Shown: positions 50,634-59,832, counted from the first letter of the stretch. The stretch is DNA of 64,000 bases from Pseudarthrobacter sp. MM222 (GCF_947090775.1 NZ_OX352321.1:186001-250000); one strand, 5' to 3'. Notes: generated by a model not told the origin, from the sequence alone. Translations and numbers: made by a program.

Positions 50634-51704
50634 CTAACGTCCAAACGCTGCGGCGCCGGGGATCGTCCGGCGCCGGACCAGGATCACCACCGCAATACCC
50701 GTGCAGGCGCCCACCAGGGTCTCGACGGCCCGCTCGGACACCAGGACGTACGGGTCGGCTGGCGCGGCGAGCTGGGTCATCAGCAGGATCACCGGCGTGA
50801 AGGACACCATCGCCAGCCCGTAGTGCCGGGTCATGAAAAGCTCCGTGGAGAACTGCAGGACCATCACGAGGACCGCCAGGACGGCGGACTCATGCCCCGG
50901 GAAGGCACGCAGCGGCGAGAAGGCCCACGGAAACAGCACCGCCGCAACCACCACGAGGCCCAGCAGGGTGCCGACGATCCGGTGCAGGCCGCGGTAGACG
51001 CTGCTGGGCATGTCCGCACCCGCCAAAGGGACCGCCGCGGCAGCCATGGACCAGTGCGGGTGCCCGCTTCCGCTGAGGACCCCGAAGGCCCCCGCGATGC
51101 CGACCGCTGCCAGATAGCGGACCGCGTGGATCGTGGCGGCCCGACGGCGGTCCCCCCGGAGCGGCGCAACATCGCGTGCCGCCCCGGGATCCCAGGCGCG
51201 GCCGCGGACCCAGCCGCCGAAGCCGACCACCATGGAAAAAGCTGCGGACAGTGCACCGATCAGGACAGCGGTGTGCCAGGGGACGGTTGTCGGAACGGAG
51301 GCGCAGGCGCCCAGGGCCAGAATGCCGAAGAACGGGCCGTTGGGCAACAGGCCTACCTTGTCCGCGAAGAGGGATCCTGCAGCGGCCAGCAGGGCCTCGA
51401 TGAGGACCAACGTCCAGGACTGGAGCTGATGCACCGAGAGGAAGACGCCGACGGCGATGCCTCCCACCAGCAGCAGGGAGGCCTGGCTCTGGTGCCTAAG
51501 CCGCAGCTGATGGGGTTCGGTCCGGCCGTACATTCCGGTCAGGGCGCCAAAGACGGCGTAGATCATGAGGTCGGGGCGTCCCGCCGCCAGCAGCACGAAT
51601 GAGGGCACCGCGACGCTGACCGCGACACGCAGGGCAGAAACATGGTCCTTGTTGGGTGGCGCCAGGCTGTGCAGGGTGCGCAGGTGCCCTCGGAGGAACT
51701 TCAT
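50634..51704 (-). CDS. FUSC-family membrane protein
   Basis: 356 residues with about ten helices in two halves: SALRVAVSVAVPSFVLLAAG, LMIYAVFGALTGMYGRTEPH, then a second bundle (YLAAVGIAGAFGVLSGSGHP, SSVYRGLHRIVGTLLGLVVV, ERAVETLVGACTGIAVVILV). The HR-IGT-LG motif is typical of fusaric-acid-resistance-like (FUSC) transporters. Substrate unknown. Stop lies just after the GGACATGCTC repeat cluster. Confidence 0.82.
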   Translation of the reverse strand: MKFLRGHLRTLHSLAPPNKDHVSALRVAVSVAVPSFVLLAAGRPDLMIYAVFGALTGMYGRTEPHQLRLRHQSQASLLLVGGIAVGVFLSVHQLQSWTLVLIEALLAAAGSLFADKVGLLPNGPFFGILALGACASVPTTVPWHTAVLIGALSAAFSMVVGFGGWVRGRAWDPGAARDVAPLRGDRRRAATIHAVRYLAAVGIAGAFGVLSGSGHPHWSMAAAAVPLAGADMPSSVYRGLHRIVGTLLGLVVVAAVLFPWAFSPLRAFPGHESAVLAVLVMVLQFSTELFMTRHYGLAMVSFTPVILLMTQLAAPADPYVLVSERAVETLVGACTGIAVVILVRRRTIPGAAAFGR

Positions 51705-51783
51705 GGAACTCTTCTATCTCCAATCTCGGGGCTCTGTCGGCGGCCAGGGCAGCTGGGACGTAGCTTAGGCCCGGACACGCCTA

Positions 51784-51834
51784 AGGCCTGCCTTGGGCGC
51801 TTCCCCGAACAGGGAAAACACGCAAGGCAGGCCT
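51784..51834. terminator. Hairpin after the MHS transporter gene
   Basis: AGGCCTGCCTTG (51784-51795) and CAAGGCAGGCCT (51823-51834) pair perfectly over 12 bp, with a smaller inner hairpin TTCCC/GGGAA. About 80 bp beyond the stop of the minus-strand transporter gene. No long T run, so termination strength is uncertain. Confidence 0.55.
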
Positions 51835-51915
51835 CAAAGGGCGGGGCTCAACTACAGAGTCTGAACTAGCTGGGCCGGATCAGGATGATCCGGACCGGGC
51901 TGCCAGAGGGCACGC

Positions 51916-53514
51916 TCAGGCCCCGGCCGGAACCTTTTCGGTTTCGCGGGGAGCGGTCGAATCAGCCGCCACGGTGGTGAACGGCATGTCCATGTGCTCC
52001 AGGTCGATCAGCGGGTTCTCGTCCTGGGTGGCAACCAGCTCGCGGGCCTCGGCCTGGGTGTCCACGCTGGGCATGGACCCGGGCAGGGGGCGCTGGGCTG
52101 ATTCCTTGAGGAAGTAGATCGCGACCGCCCCGATTGCCGAGGTGGCCATCAGGTAGTAGGCCGGCATCATGTCATCGCCCGTGCCTTCGATGAGGGCGGC
52201 AACGATGAAAGGTGTGGTGCCGCCGAAGATGGCCACTGCGAAGTTGTACGCGATGCCCATGGCGCCGTAACGGCTTGCCGTCGGGAACTGGGCCGGCAGG
52301 GCCGAGGCCAGGTTGGCCACGTAGAACGTCACCGGGAAAGCGATGAGGGAAAGTCCGGCCAGCGTTGACCATACGTCGCCGATCCCGATCAGCAGGAACG
52401 CCGGCGTTGCCAGCACCACGGTGCTGATGGCGCCGATCCACAGCACGGGACGGCGGCCGATCCGGTCGGACAGCTTGCCGGTCAGCGGGATGCAGAGGCT
52501 CATGATGACCAGCACGGGAATTGTCAGCAGGGTGCCGTGAACGGGATCGTAGCCCTTGGACTCCGTGAGGTACGTCGGCATGTAGGACGTCAGGGCGTAG
52601 CCGGCGGTGTTTGCGGCCGCCACCAGAATCATGGCGACGATCAGCGAACGCCAGTAGGCCTTCACGATTCCCACCGGGCCCTTGGACGCGACGGCATCGC
52701 CGGCGCTGGCATCCTTGGCATTGTCTTCCTGCGCGTCCAGAGTTGCCTGGAACTGCGGGGATTCTTCAATCTTGTTACGGAAGTAGATGGCGATCAGGCC
52801 CAGAGGGCCGGCAATCAGGAACGGGATTCTCCAGCCCCACTCTTCCATTGCGCTCTGCCCGAGGGTCAGTTGCAGCACGGAGACGAGGGCTGCGCCCATG
52901 GCGAAGCCGAGGTAGCTGCCCATATCCAGGAAGCTGGCGAAGAAGCCGCGGCGTTTGTCCGGGGCGTACTCGCTGACGAACGTAGTGGCGCCGGCGTATT
53001 CGCCGCCGGTGGAGAAGCCCTGGACGAGTTTCAGGACAACCAGGAGCGCTGCCGCCCAGATGCCGATCTGCGCGTAGCCGGGCAGGAGCCCCACTGCGAA
53101 GGTGCTGGCGGCCATGATCATTAATGTGGCCGCAAGGACCTTCTGGCGGCCAATCTTGTCGCCGAGCCAGCCGAACACGACGCCGCCGAGGGGGCGGGCA
53201 ATGAAGGTGGCGGCGAAGGTTCCCAGCAGGAACAGGGTCTGCACGGACTTGTCCGCTTCAGGCAGGAACACCGGTCCCATGGTAGTGATCAGGTAGCCGA
53301 ACACTCCGACGTCGTACCATTCCATGGTGTTTCCGACGATGGTGCCGCCGAGTGCTTTCTTGAGCATCGGCTGGTCTACGACGTTGACATCCGACTCTTT
53401 GAGTCGACGGCGCAGTAGCTTTGGTTTTCTCGCACCCTTGGATGCAACTTGGTTGGTTCCGCTGGCGTTCAGAACGCCTGCTGAAGAGTCGGTCGTGCTT
53501 CGGTCTGTGGGCAT
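51916..53514 (-). CDS. MHS-family (ProP-like) metabolite:proton symporter
   Basis: 532 residues from ATG 53514, which has AGGAG 8 nt upstream; ATG 53538 lies before this ribosome site and is not used. Twelve transmembrane helices with MFS motif FGWLGDKIGRQKVLAATLMI in loop 2-3, MHS signatures GNTMEWYDVGVFGYL and FIARPLGGVVFGWLG, and QGFSTGGEYAGATTFVSEYA. Relatives carry proline/betaine, citrate, alpha-ketoglutarate or shikimate. The N-terminal 50 residues are polar and the C-terminal tail is about 60 residues, longer than usual. Confidence 0.9.
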   Translation of the reverse strand: MPTDRSTTDSSAGVLNASGTNQVASKGARKPKLLRRRLKESDVNVVDQPMLKKALGGTIVGNTMEWYDVGVFGYLITTMGPVFLPEADKSVQTLFLLGTFAATFIARPLGGVVFGWLGDKIGRQKVLAATLMIMAASTFAVGLLPGYAQIGIWAAALLVVLKLVQGFSTGGEYAGATTFVSEYAPDKRRGFFASFLDMGSYLGFAMGAALVSVLQLTLGQSAMEEWGWRIPFLIAGPLGLIAIYFRNKIEESPQFQATLDAQEDNAKDASAGDAVASKGPVGIVKAYWRSLIVAMILVAAANTAGYALTSYMPTYLTESKGYDPVHGTLLTIPVLVIMSLCIPLTGKLSDRIGRRPVLWIGAISTVVLATPAFLLIGIGDVWSTLAGLSLIAFPVTFYVANLASALPAQFPTASRYGAMGIAYNFAVAIFGGTTPFIVAALIEGTGDDMMPAYYLMATSAIGAVAIYFLKESAQRPLPGSMPSVDTQAEARELVATQDENPLIDLEHMDMPFTTVAADSTAPRETEKVPAGA

Positions 53515-53924
53515 TTGGGCCGCTCCTAGGGAGGTCATTTGCTTGCGACTTGTAGCTGCCCCGCTCTGGGCAGGCTTTCAATTTTACGCGAAAACCATGG
53601 AGTTTCCGATCCGGGTGGCGTATGATCACCTGTTTCGGGCCCCGATCGGGTCGAAATGGCGGATCGGTTTTCCGTGATCTCGCCGCGCCGTTGCTGGGAA
53701 CCGGTCTAGTCCGCGGTGCGGTGTCCAAACTTTTTCCTGAACCGGCCTGCGGGTGCAGGTTTCGCCGCGGATCACGCTTTCACCCGCCGGTTCGCGGGCC
53801 AGAACGGGATGCTCCGGGAGCTCTGAAAAGGGGGTACCCAAGGACTCCAAAAAGCGCTTAGGGTGAAGTTATCTTTAGTGCTGACGACAGCCCACCCACA
53901 GAGACCACTCAAGGAGAGCAGTCC
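53515..53924. other. 410-bp gap without recognised gene
   Basis: Between divergent transporter and small-protein genes. No conserved ORF. Contains scattered A/T-richer patches (for example around 53575-53600 and 53845-53880) that could be promoters for the two genes, but no hexamers or operators were identified with confidence. Confidence 0.35.
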
Positions 53925-54164
53925 ATGACCGGCAAAGACACCGAAAAGACCGATTCCAAGGCGGAGAAGGCCCCCGGCAACGGGCAGGCAGAGGCCGCCG
54001 GTGAAGAGGCGAAAGGCATCAAATCACGCCTGACGGACGCCCAAAAGGAAATGCTGGCCAGTAAGTCCCGCGGCGGGACCTCGACGCAGAGCGTCGGGCA
54101 CAACCACAAGCCCACCCACGCGAGCGGGAAACAGGGTCCGGCCGAGAAGAAGGTCCGCTGGTAG
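53925..54164 (+). CDS. Small hydrophilic protein, possibly stress-related
   Basis: 79 residues, rich in Lys, Glu, Ala and Gly (MTGKDTEKTDSKAEKAPGNG, then a conserved-looking EAKGIKSRLTDAQKEMLASK and SVGHNHKPTHASGKQGPAEK). No Cys, no membrane segment, predicted largely disordered. AAGGAG stands before ATG 53925. I know of no named family. Clear terminator only after the next small gene, so both may be on one transcript. Confidence 0.65.
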   Translation: MTGKDTEKTDSKAEKAPGNGQAEAAGEEAKGIKSRLTDAQKEMLASKSRGGTSTQSVGHNHKPTHASGKQGPAEKKVRW

Positions 54165-54253
54165 GGCCACCGACGGCGGCAAAGCACGATGAGCATTTCA
54201 TTTCACGGCAACAATTCTTCACGGCAGCAACGCCGCAGCGGAAAGGAAGAGAA

Positions 54254-54511
54254 ATGGCAGAACATCGCTTCGGAGACGAGATCGAACCAGGGGTAGCCAG
54301 TCATCTGATGGGGTCCATGGGCGACGCTCCCGGACCGGAGGTCAAGCGCCCCGCACCGCCCACGGCCGCCGAAGGCAAACAGTGGCCGGACGGTAGCGGC
54401 AAGCGGCGCCACCCCAAGGACAACGACACCGCGCACGGCCGGATGGGCCACGAAGCGGCGGTCACCGCCGTCCACCGGACCGCGCGGCCGGACGTCCCGC
54501 ACTCCTCCTAG
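54254..54511 (+). CDS. Small hydrophilic hypothetical protein
   Basis: 85 residues, Gly/Pro/His/Arg-rich (MAEHRFGDEIEPGVASHLMG, KQWPDGSGKRRHPKDNDTAH, GRMGHEAAVTAVHRTARPDV). No domain recognised; likely disordered. AAGGAAGAG precedes the ATG. Follows the other small protein by 89 bp and is followed by a perfect terminator, so the pair looks like a short operon. Confidence 0.6.
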   Translation: MAEHRFGDEIEPGVASHLMGSMGDAPGPEVKRPAPPTAAEGKQWPDGSGKRRHPKDNDTAHGRMGHEAAVTAVHRTARPDVPHSS

Positions 54512-54544
54512 GGCCAGGACCTGGGATTTCACCCCGACCTAACC

Positions 54545-54580
54545 AGCCCGGGACACAAGCATCGGGTGTCCCGGGCTTTT
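54545..54580 (+). terminator. Rho-independent terminator after the small-protein pair
   Basis: Perfect 12-bp stem AGCCCGGGACAC (54545-54556) / GTGTCCCGGGCT (54566-54577), 9-nt loop, TTTT tail. It lies 32 bp before the ligD stop, so it ends plus-strand transcription running toward ligD. Confidence 0.9.
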
Positions 54581-54612
54581 CGCTGTCCGGCGCTTCCGGG
54601 GGTCTCCGCCGC

Positions 54613-57141
54613 TCAGCCCTGCTCGAGCACCACGTCCGCCGGGTCCTTGTCCAGCCGCCAGCCCCGCCAGACGGGGTGCCGCAGTTTCCCGCTGCCGGTC
54701 CATTCCCCATAAGTGACCTCGCCGACGAGCCGGACGCTCACCCAGCGGGCGTCTGAGGCATCGGCGGCCGGGACCTCATTGAAAGGGGACGTCTTCCGCG
54801 GAAGGGCATCGAGCTGCTGCCGCAGCTCCTCAAGCTCACGAGTGCTGAAACCGCTGCCTACCCGCCCCACGTACCGCAGCTTTGAACCGTCCGGGATGCC
54901 CAGCAGCAGCGAGCCCACGGACTGGCTTCGCCCGCCCTTTCCCGGCCGCCAGCCGCCGACCACTACTTCCTGGGTGCGTTCAAACTTGAGTTTGAGCCAG
55001 GACCGGCTGCGCTGGCCGACGTACCGGCCGTCGGTGCGCTTCGCCATCACCCCCTCGAGCCCGAGTTCCTGGGCGCTTTCCAGGATGTGGGTGACGTCGC
55101 CGTCGATCACGGCGGAAAGTTCCACCGGGCAGGCGGAGGGCTGGAAGAACTTCTCCAGCCGGCCGCGGCGTTTGGCCAGCGGCAGCCGCCGGAGGTCCTG
55201 CCCGCCCTCGGACAGCAGGTCGAACAACATCAGCCGCACAGGGATGGAGGGTTGGGCCTTCGCCACGTCCGAGGGCCTGGTCAGCTTCATCCGACCCTGC
55301 AGCAGCCCGAAATCGGGCCGCCCGGAAGGCCCGACGGCGACGATCTCGCCGTCGGCGATGAAGTCCTGGTCCGGCCAGCAGGAGCGGTCGGTCAGCTCCG
55401 GGTACGTGGCTGTCACATCGTTGCCGTTGCGGCTGAACAGCCGGATTCTGTCTGCGTCCGCGACGACCAGGGCCCGCACGCCGTCCCACTTGAGTTCGAA
55501 CTGCCAGTCCATGTCCGGAAGATCCGCAGGAGTCCCCGGGCTGGCCAGCATCGGCGTGAAGTCGTGCGTGAAGTCGGGTGCGGCGGGCGTCTTCCCGGTG
55601 TCCGCGGGGGACTTCTGGGCCGGTCGGGTTTCGGGGCGGTCCTTCGACGGCGGCGCGGGATTTTCCTTCTTCGAGCCGAGGGGGTCCATCAGGTGGATCA
55701 GCCATTGGTCGTTGCCCTGGCCGGTGTGGATCAGGGCGAACCTGCGCGTGCCGCCAAGGCCTCCGCCGTCCTGGCCCGTCAGGGTGGCGATGACCTCCTT
55801 GCCCGCGATCCACTTCTCCACTTCGTAGTGCCCGCGGTCCCAGATGCTCATGGTCCCGGCACCGTACTGGCCTTTGGGGATGGTGCCTTCGAAGTCCAGG
55901 TAGTCCATGGGATGGTCCTCGGTCTGAACCGCGAGGTGGTTCTTGGCCTTGGAGACGGGGACGCCTTTGGGCAGCGCCCAGGACACCAGGACGCCGTCGC
56001 GCTCCAGCCGCAAATCGAAGTGCAGCCTGCTGGCATGGTGTTCCTGGATGACAAACGCCTCCCGGCGGGCGCCGGCGTCGGCCTCCGCGCGGTGCCGCTC
56101 GGCCGTGAACGGCTCGGGGGTGGCCGCCGCGTCCCGCTTGATGCGGTACGTCTCCAGCCGGGGGTCGGTGTGGCCGCCGTCGCCCGGGCTGTCGGTGGGA
56201 ACGTGTCCCTGCCGTTTCGGCTCGGTGCCGGATCCTTTGCCTCCCGAAATGGCCGCGAAGGGATCCTTGCCCGCTTTCACGCGTTTCAGGACCTCCTGGT
56301 AGTCCAGCTGGTGCAGGGATGCGGCGCTGAGTTCACGCCAGGTCCGGGGCGCCGCCACGGTCGGACGAAGCCGCCCGCGGAGCGAGTACGGCACGATGGT
56401 GGTCTTCGCGGCATTATTCTGGCTCCAGTCCACCAGGACCTTGCCGGTGCGGAGGGCCTTCTTCATATCGCTCACGGCTAGCCCGGGATGGTCCGCCTCC
56501 AGCGAACGCGCCAGTTCATGGGCGAACTCCGAGATCTGGTCGGAACTCTGCGTCCCGTCGAGGGAAGCGTAGAGGTGGATTCCCTTGCTGCCGCTGGTGA
56601 CCGGGACGGGGTCCAGGCCGACATCCTGCAAGATGGTCCGGGCCAGCATCGCGACTTCCACGCACTCCGGCAGCCCGGCGCCCTCGCCCGGGTCGAGGTC
56701 CAGCACCAGCCGGTCCGGCGCCATGGCGTTGCCATGGGAGTCCACGCGCCACTGCGGCACGTGGATCTCGAGGGAGCCGATCTGGGCCAGCCAGGTCAGG
56801 GTGGCGGGATCATTGACCAGCGGGTATTGGATGGCGCGTTCCTTATGCGTGATGGAAGCGCGCGGTATCCAGCCCGGCGTCGAGTGGTCCAGGTTCTTCT
56901 GGAAGAACATCTCACCCGGGGCCTCGGCCGTTCCGACGCCGTGGACCCAGCGCTTCCGGGTCGCCGGCCGGTTCACGGCGGCCGGGATCAGCACGGGCGC
57001 CACGGCGGCGTAGTAGGCGAGGACGTCGGCCTTGGTGGTGCCGGTCTCCGGATACATCACCTTGTCCAGGTTCGTCACCACCAGCTCCCGGCCGTCAACG
57101 CGCACCCTTTCCCGGCTGTTAGCGGGTGTCCGTTCAGGCAT
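54613..57141 (-). CDS. ligD: Multifunctional ATP-dependent DNA ligase/polymerase of NHEJ
   Basis: Seals double-strand breaks with Ku. 842 residues from ATG 57141 (GGAGGAG upstream; the frame to 57225 overlaps ku). Order POL-PE-LIG as in mycobacteria: primase-polymerase domain to about residue 290 (VLDLDPGEG metal site, SGSKGIHLYASLDG), 3'-phosphoesterase at about 355-500 (VIQEHHASRLHFDLRLERDG), ligase from about 530 with the adenylated Lys in FELKWDGVRALV and FIADGEIVA, GLEGVMAKRTDGRY, WLKLKF. A Pro/Lys-rich linker separates PE and LIG. Divergent from ku over 40 bp. Confidence 0.95.
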   Translation of the reverse strand: MPERTPANSRERVRVDGRELVVTNLDKVMYPETGTTKADVLAYYAAVAPVLIPAAVNRPATRKRWVHGVGTAEAPGEMFFQKNLDHSTPGWIPRASITHKERAIQYPLVNDPATLTWLAQIGSLEIHVPQWRVDSHGNAMAPDRLVLDLDPGEGAGLPECVEVAMLARTILQDVGLDPVPVTSGSKGIHLYASLDGTQSSDQISEFAHELARSLEADHPGLAVSDMKKALRTGKVLVDWSQNNAAKTTIVPYSLRGRLRPTVAAPRTWRELSAASLHQLDYQEVLKRVKAGKDPFAAISGGKGSGTEPKRQGHVPTDSPGDGGHTDPRLETYRIKRDAAATPEPFTAERHRAEADAGARREAFVIQEHHASRLHFDLRLERDGVLVSWALPKGVPVSKAKNHLAVQTEDHPMDYLDFEGTIPKGQYGAGTMSIWDRGHYEVEKWIAGKEVIATLTGQDGGGLGGTRRFALIHTGQGNDQWLIHLMDPLGSKKENPAPPSKDRPETRPAQKSPADTGKTPAAPDFTHDFTPMLASPGTPADLPDMDWQFELKWDGVRALVVADADRIRLFSRNGNDVTATYPELTDRSCWPDQDFIADGEIVAVGPSGRPDFGLLQGRMKLTRPSDVAKAQPSIPVRLMLFDLLSEGGQDLRRLPLAKRRGRLEKFFQPSACPVELSAVIDGDVTHILESAQELGLEGVMAKRTDGRYVGQRSRSWLKLKFERTQEVVVGGWRPGKGGRSQSVGSLLLGIPDGSKLRYVGRVGSGFSTRELEELRQQLDALPRKTSPFNEVPAADASDARWVSVRLVGEVTYGEWTGSGKLRHPVWRGWRLDKDPADVVLEQG

Positions 57142-57181
57142 AAGGCTTCTCCTCCGTGCAACTGTGATGTTCACTTGATCC

Positions 57182-58210
57182 ATGAGAGCCATCTGGAAAG
57201 GCGCGATAGCGTTCGGGCTGGTCAACGTGCCGGTTAAGGTCTACACCGCGACCGAGGATCACGACATCAGCCTGCATCAGGTCCACAACGCCGACGGCGG
57301 CCGGATCCGCTACCAGCGCCGCTGCGAGATCTGCAGCAAGATCGTGGACTACGAGGACATCGACAAGGCCTACGAGGACGACGGCCGGACGGTGGTACTC
57401 AGCCGCGACGAACTCAAATCGATCCCTGCCGAAAACAGTCACGAGATCGACGTCGTGCAGTTCGTCCCGGCCGAACAGCTGGACCCCATCATGTTCGAGA
57501 AGAGCTACTACCTTGAACCGGATGCCAAGTCGCCCAAGGCCTACGTGCTGCTGCGCCGCGCCCTGGAGGACACGGACCGGGTGGCAATTGTGCAGTTTGC
57601 GCTGCGCGACAAGACCCGCCTGGGTGCACTGCGGATCCGCGGCGACGTGCTGATGCTGCAGGCCCTCCTCTGGGCGGACGAAGTGCGCGAGGCGGCCTTC
57701 CCGGCGCTGGAGACGTCCGTCAGGATCTCCGCCCAGGAGCGGGAGATGTCCGCCGCGCTGGTGGACTCCATGGCCGCAGATTTCGATCCGGCGCAGTTCA
57801 CCGACGAGTACCAGCTCCAGCTGCGCCAGCTCATTGACGCGAAGCTGGAAAAGGGCGAGTCCCTGGACACCGAGGAGACCTTCGGAGCCCCCGCCGCTGA
57901 AGCGGGCAGCGGCGATGTGATCGACCTGATGGAAGCGCTCAAACGGAGCCTCGAGAAGAAGCGCGGCGGCAACGCGGCGGGCACAGCCGGGGACACCGAG
58001 GACAAACCCGCCGCGAAGTCGCCCTCGAAGGCCGCCGCCAAGCCGGCGCAAGCCAAGACGGCGACCAAGACCGCCGCCAAGTCGGCCACCAAGGCGGCGC
58101 CTAAGGCAGCGACGAAAACTGCCGCCAGGACTCCCCGGGCCGCGGCAAAGACGGGGGCCGCGAAGACCGACGCCAAGGCTACCGAGAAGACCGCGCGCAA
58201 GGAGGCCTGA
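57182..58210 (+). CDS. ku: Bacterial Ku protein with long Lys/Ala-rich tail
   Basis: Binds DNA ends and recruits LigD. 342 residues: Ku core to about residue 255 (MRAIWKGAIAFGLVNVPVKV, YQRRCEICSKIVDYEDI, AYVLLRRALEDTDRVAIVQF), then a tail of about 85 residues built of AAKPAQAKTATKTAAK-like repeats, resembling histone H1. Such basic tails in mycobacterial and Streptomyces Ku aid DNA binding. Only 40 bp separate the start from ligD, with no clear Shine-Dalgarno, so the ku message may be leaderless. A SAP-like small protein lies next to it. Confidence 0.95.
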   Translation: MRAIWKGAIAFGLVNVPVKVYTATEDHDISLHQVHNADGGRIRYQRRCEICSKIVDYEDIDKAYEDDGRTVVLSRDELKSIPAENSHEIDVVQFVPAEQLDPIMFEKSYYLEPDAKSPKAYVLLRRALEDTDRVAIVQFALRDKTRLGALRIRGDVLMLQALLWADEVREAAFPALETSVRISAQEREMSAALVDSMAADFDPAQFTDEYQLQLRQLIDAKLEKGESLDTEETFGAPAAEAGSGDVIDLMEALKRSLEKKRGGNAAGTAGDTEDKPAAKSPSKAAAKPAQAKTATKTAAKSATKAAPKAATKTAARTPRAAAKTGAAKTDAKATEKTARKEA

Positions 58211-58239
58211 GTCCGGCAGGTGGCCCGCGGCCATCGGAA

Positions 58240-58527
58240 TCAGGAGTTCCTGAGCGCGGAGATGAGCTCGCTTTTCTTTTTGGCCGAGTAGCCCTTGAGT
58301 CCGATCTCCTTGGCGCGCTTCTTCAGCTGGGGGACCGTCCAGTCCTCATAGTCACCGGACTGGCCGCCCTTCCGGCCCACGGCCGAGCGGCCCTTAGCGG
58401 CGGCGGCATTGGAGATGCGGGCGGCCTTCTGCTTGGAGGCGCCGTCCTCCACCAGTTTCTCGTAGAGTTCCGGATCCTTGATGCTGGGGTTCTCGGCACC
58501 GCGCGGGGTGTCCTTCTTCGTGGGCAC
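58240..58527 (-). CDS. Small SAP/Rho_N-like DNA-binding-type protein beside ku
   Basis: 95 residues from GTG 58527 with GAGG eight nt upstream; the frame continues to 58608 over the neighbour. N-terminal KDTPRGAENPSIKDPELYEK and ASKQKAARISNAAAAKGRSA, then a C-terminal SAP/Rho_N motif DYEDWTVPQLKKRAKEIGLK with GYSAKKKSELISALRNS. The SAP-like helix pair binds DNA or RNA in other proteins. Eukaryotic Ku70 ends in a SAP domain; here a free SAP-like protein is encoded tail-to-tail with ku (30 bp apart). Functional link is inference. Confidence 0.82.
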   Translation of the reverse strand: MPTKKDTPRGAENPSIKDPELYEKLVEDGASKQKAARISNAAAAKGRSAVGRKGGQSGDYEDWTVPQLKKRAKEIGLKGYSAKKKSELISALRNS

Positions 58528-58532
58528 GGCTG

Positions 58533-59036
58533 TTACCTCGGCCGCTGGGTTCCGGCGCCGCCGGGGGTGTCGTCGTCCACTTCCCCCTGCGCGACGGAGG
58601 AGCGCCACTCGCCGGTTTCAATGCCGCGGGATTCAATGAACTCCTTGAAGCGCCCGAGGTCCGCCGTGACCTGACGGTTGTCCGCCCCGAGCGCGGAACC
58701 CACGTTCTCCACGAAGCCTTCGGGATCCCACTCCAGTTCCACACTGACGCGGGTGCGCTCCGCGTCCAGGGGTTCGAAGGTCACGGTTCCGGCGTTGCGG
58801 GGCTTGTCCGTGCTGACCCAGGCAATTTTGCGGTCGGGGGTCTGCTCGGTGATCTGGGCAAAGTATTCGCGCCTGACCCCCGCGACCTCGACCTGGAACC
58901 GGAGCGAGGTCTCATCGATCTGTTCCACCGATTCGACCCCCTTCATGAACTCCGGGAAGGTCTCGAACTGCGTCCACTGGTTGTACGCGGTGGACACGGG
59001 AACGTCGACTTCAATGCTTTCCAGCACGCTTGCCAC
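58533..59036 (-). CDS. SRPBCC-family (polyketide cyclase-like) protein
   Basis: 167 residues from GTG 59036 (AAAGGAG upstream). SVLESIEVDVPVSTAYNQWT and FETFPEFMKGVESVEQID are the START/SRPBCC entry, with KIAWVSTDKPRNAGTVTFEP and TRVSVELEWDPEGF as further strands; helix at the C-terminus, followed by a polar tail. The fold binds hydrophobic ligands; no catalytic residue is obvious. Its stop is only 5 bp from the start of the SAP-like gene, so the two form one transcript. Another SRPBCC gene is divergent. Confidence 0.85.
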   Translation of the reverse strand: MASVLESIEVDVPVSTAYNQWTQFETFPEFMKGVESVEQIDETSLRFQVEVAGVRREYFAQITEQTPDRKIAWVSTDKPRNAGTVTFEPLDAERTRVSVELEWDPEGFVENVGSALGADNRQVTADLGRFKEFIESRGIETGEWRSSVAQGEVDDDTPGGAGTQRPR

Positions 59037-59262
59037 GGGCTGATCTCCTTTGGCCGGGGACGCATTCCTGCCGCGGCCCATGCCGGATGAGCCGCGGATT
59101 CCAAACTATCGGCGCCGCCGCGCCGTGACAAGCGCTTGCTAAGGCTGCTTGCGGCAGCGGAACGGGGCACCGGCTGTCTGCTCCCGCCTGTTCGCGGGCC
59201 TGCGCTCGGAGTAGTCTCGGTGCCGGGCGGCCCGCCCGTCCGACCAGCATGGAAGGGAAGCC

Positions 59263-59709
59263 ATGGCAGGCAACTATGTGGCGACGTCGACCGTCACCAT
59301 TGACGCTCCGCCGCCCCGGGTCTGGACAGTGATCACGGACCCCGCGGCTGTCAAGGAATTCATGTTCGGGACCGAGTTACTCACGGACTGGTCCGTGGGC
59401 GCGCCCATTGTATGGCGCGGCGAGTGGGAGGGCAGGGCCTACGAGGACAAGGGGGAGATTCTCGAGTTTGAACCGGACCAGCGCCTCGTCCACACGCACT
59501 TCAGCCCCCTTGGCGGCCAGGCGGACGCGCCGGAAAATTACCATACTTTGACCTGGACTCTCGAGGACGACGCCGGAAAGACGCGGCTCACGCTCTCCCA
59601 AGACAACAACGACAGCGCTGAGGCTGCCCAGCATTCACAGGAGATGTGGGACAGGCTAGTGGCCGACGTCAAGAAAATCGCGGAACAGAAAATCGCGGAA
59701 CAAGCGTAG
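59263..59709 (+). CDS. SRPBCC/AHSA1-type protein
   Basis: 148 residues. ATSTVTIDAPPPRVWTVITD, GAPIVWRGEWEGRAYEDKGE, LEFEPDQRLVHTHFSPLGGQ and TLTWTLEDDAGKTRLTLSQD show the AHSA1/ATPase-activator-like START fold. The C-terminus repeats KIAEQ twice, from a tandem 15-bp unit AAAATCGCGGAACAG, a recent-looking small duplication. GGAAGGGAAG before ATG 59263. Divergent from the other SRPBCC gene; function unknown. Confidence 0.85.
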   Translation: MAGNYVATSTVTIDAPPPRVWTVITDPAAVKEFMFGTELLTDWSVGAPIVWRGEWEGRAYEDKGEILEFEPDQRLVHTHFSPLGGQADAPENYHTLTWTLEDDAGKTRLTLSQDNNDSAEAAQHSQEMWDRLVADVKKIAEQKIAEQA

Positions 59710-59761
59710 GGCGCCCGCCGTCAGGCACGGCACGGAACTCCGCCGGATGCCCCCTTAAAGG

Positions 59762-59823
59762 CTTCCGGCCGCCGTCCCGCCACTGCCCCGTCAGTCGGGG
59801 GAGGGCGGGACGGCGGCCGGAAG
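59762..59823. terminator. Very strong hairpin between convergent genes
   Basis: Perfect 20-bp stem: CTTCCGGCCGCCGTCCCGCC (59762-59781) with its complement (59804-59823), and an inner CCCCG/CGGGG stem. Between the SRPBCC gene (plus) and ptsH (minus). No T run on either side, but position and symmetry suit two-way termination or message-end protection. Confidence 0.7.
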
Positions 59824-59832
59824 GCAGCGCTG

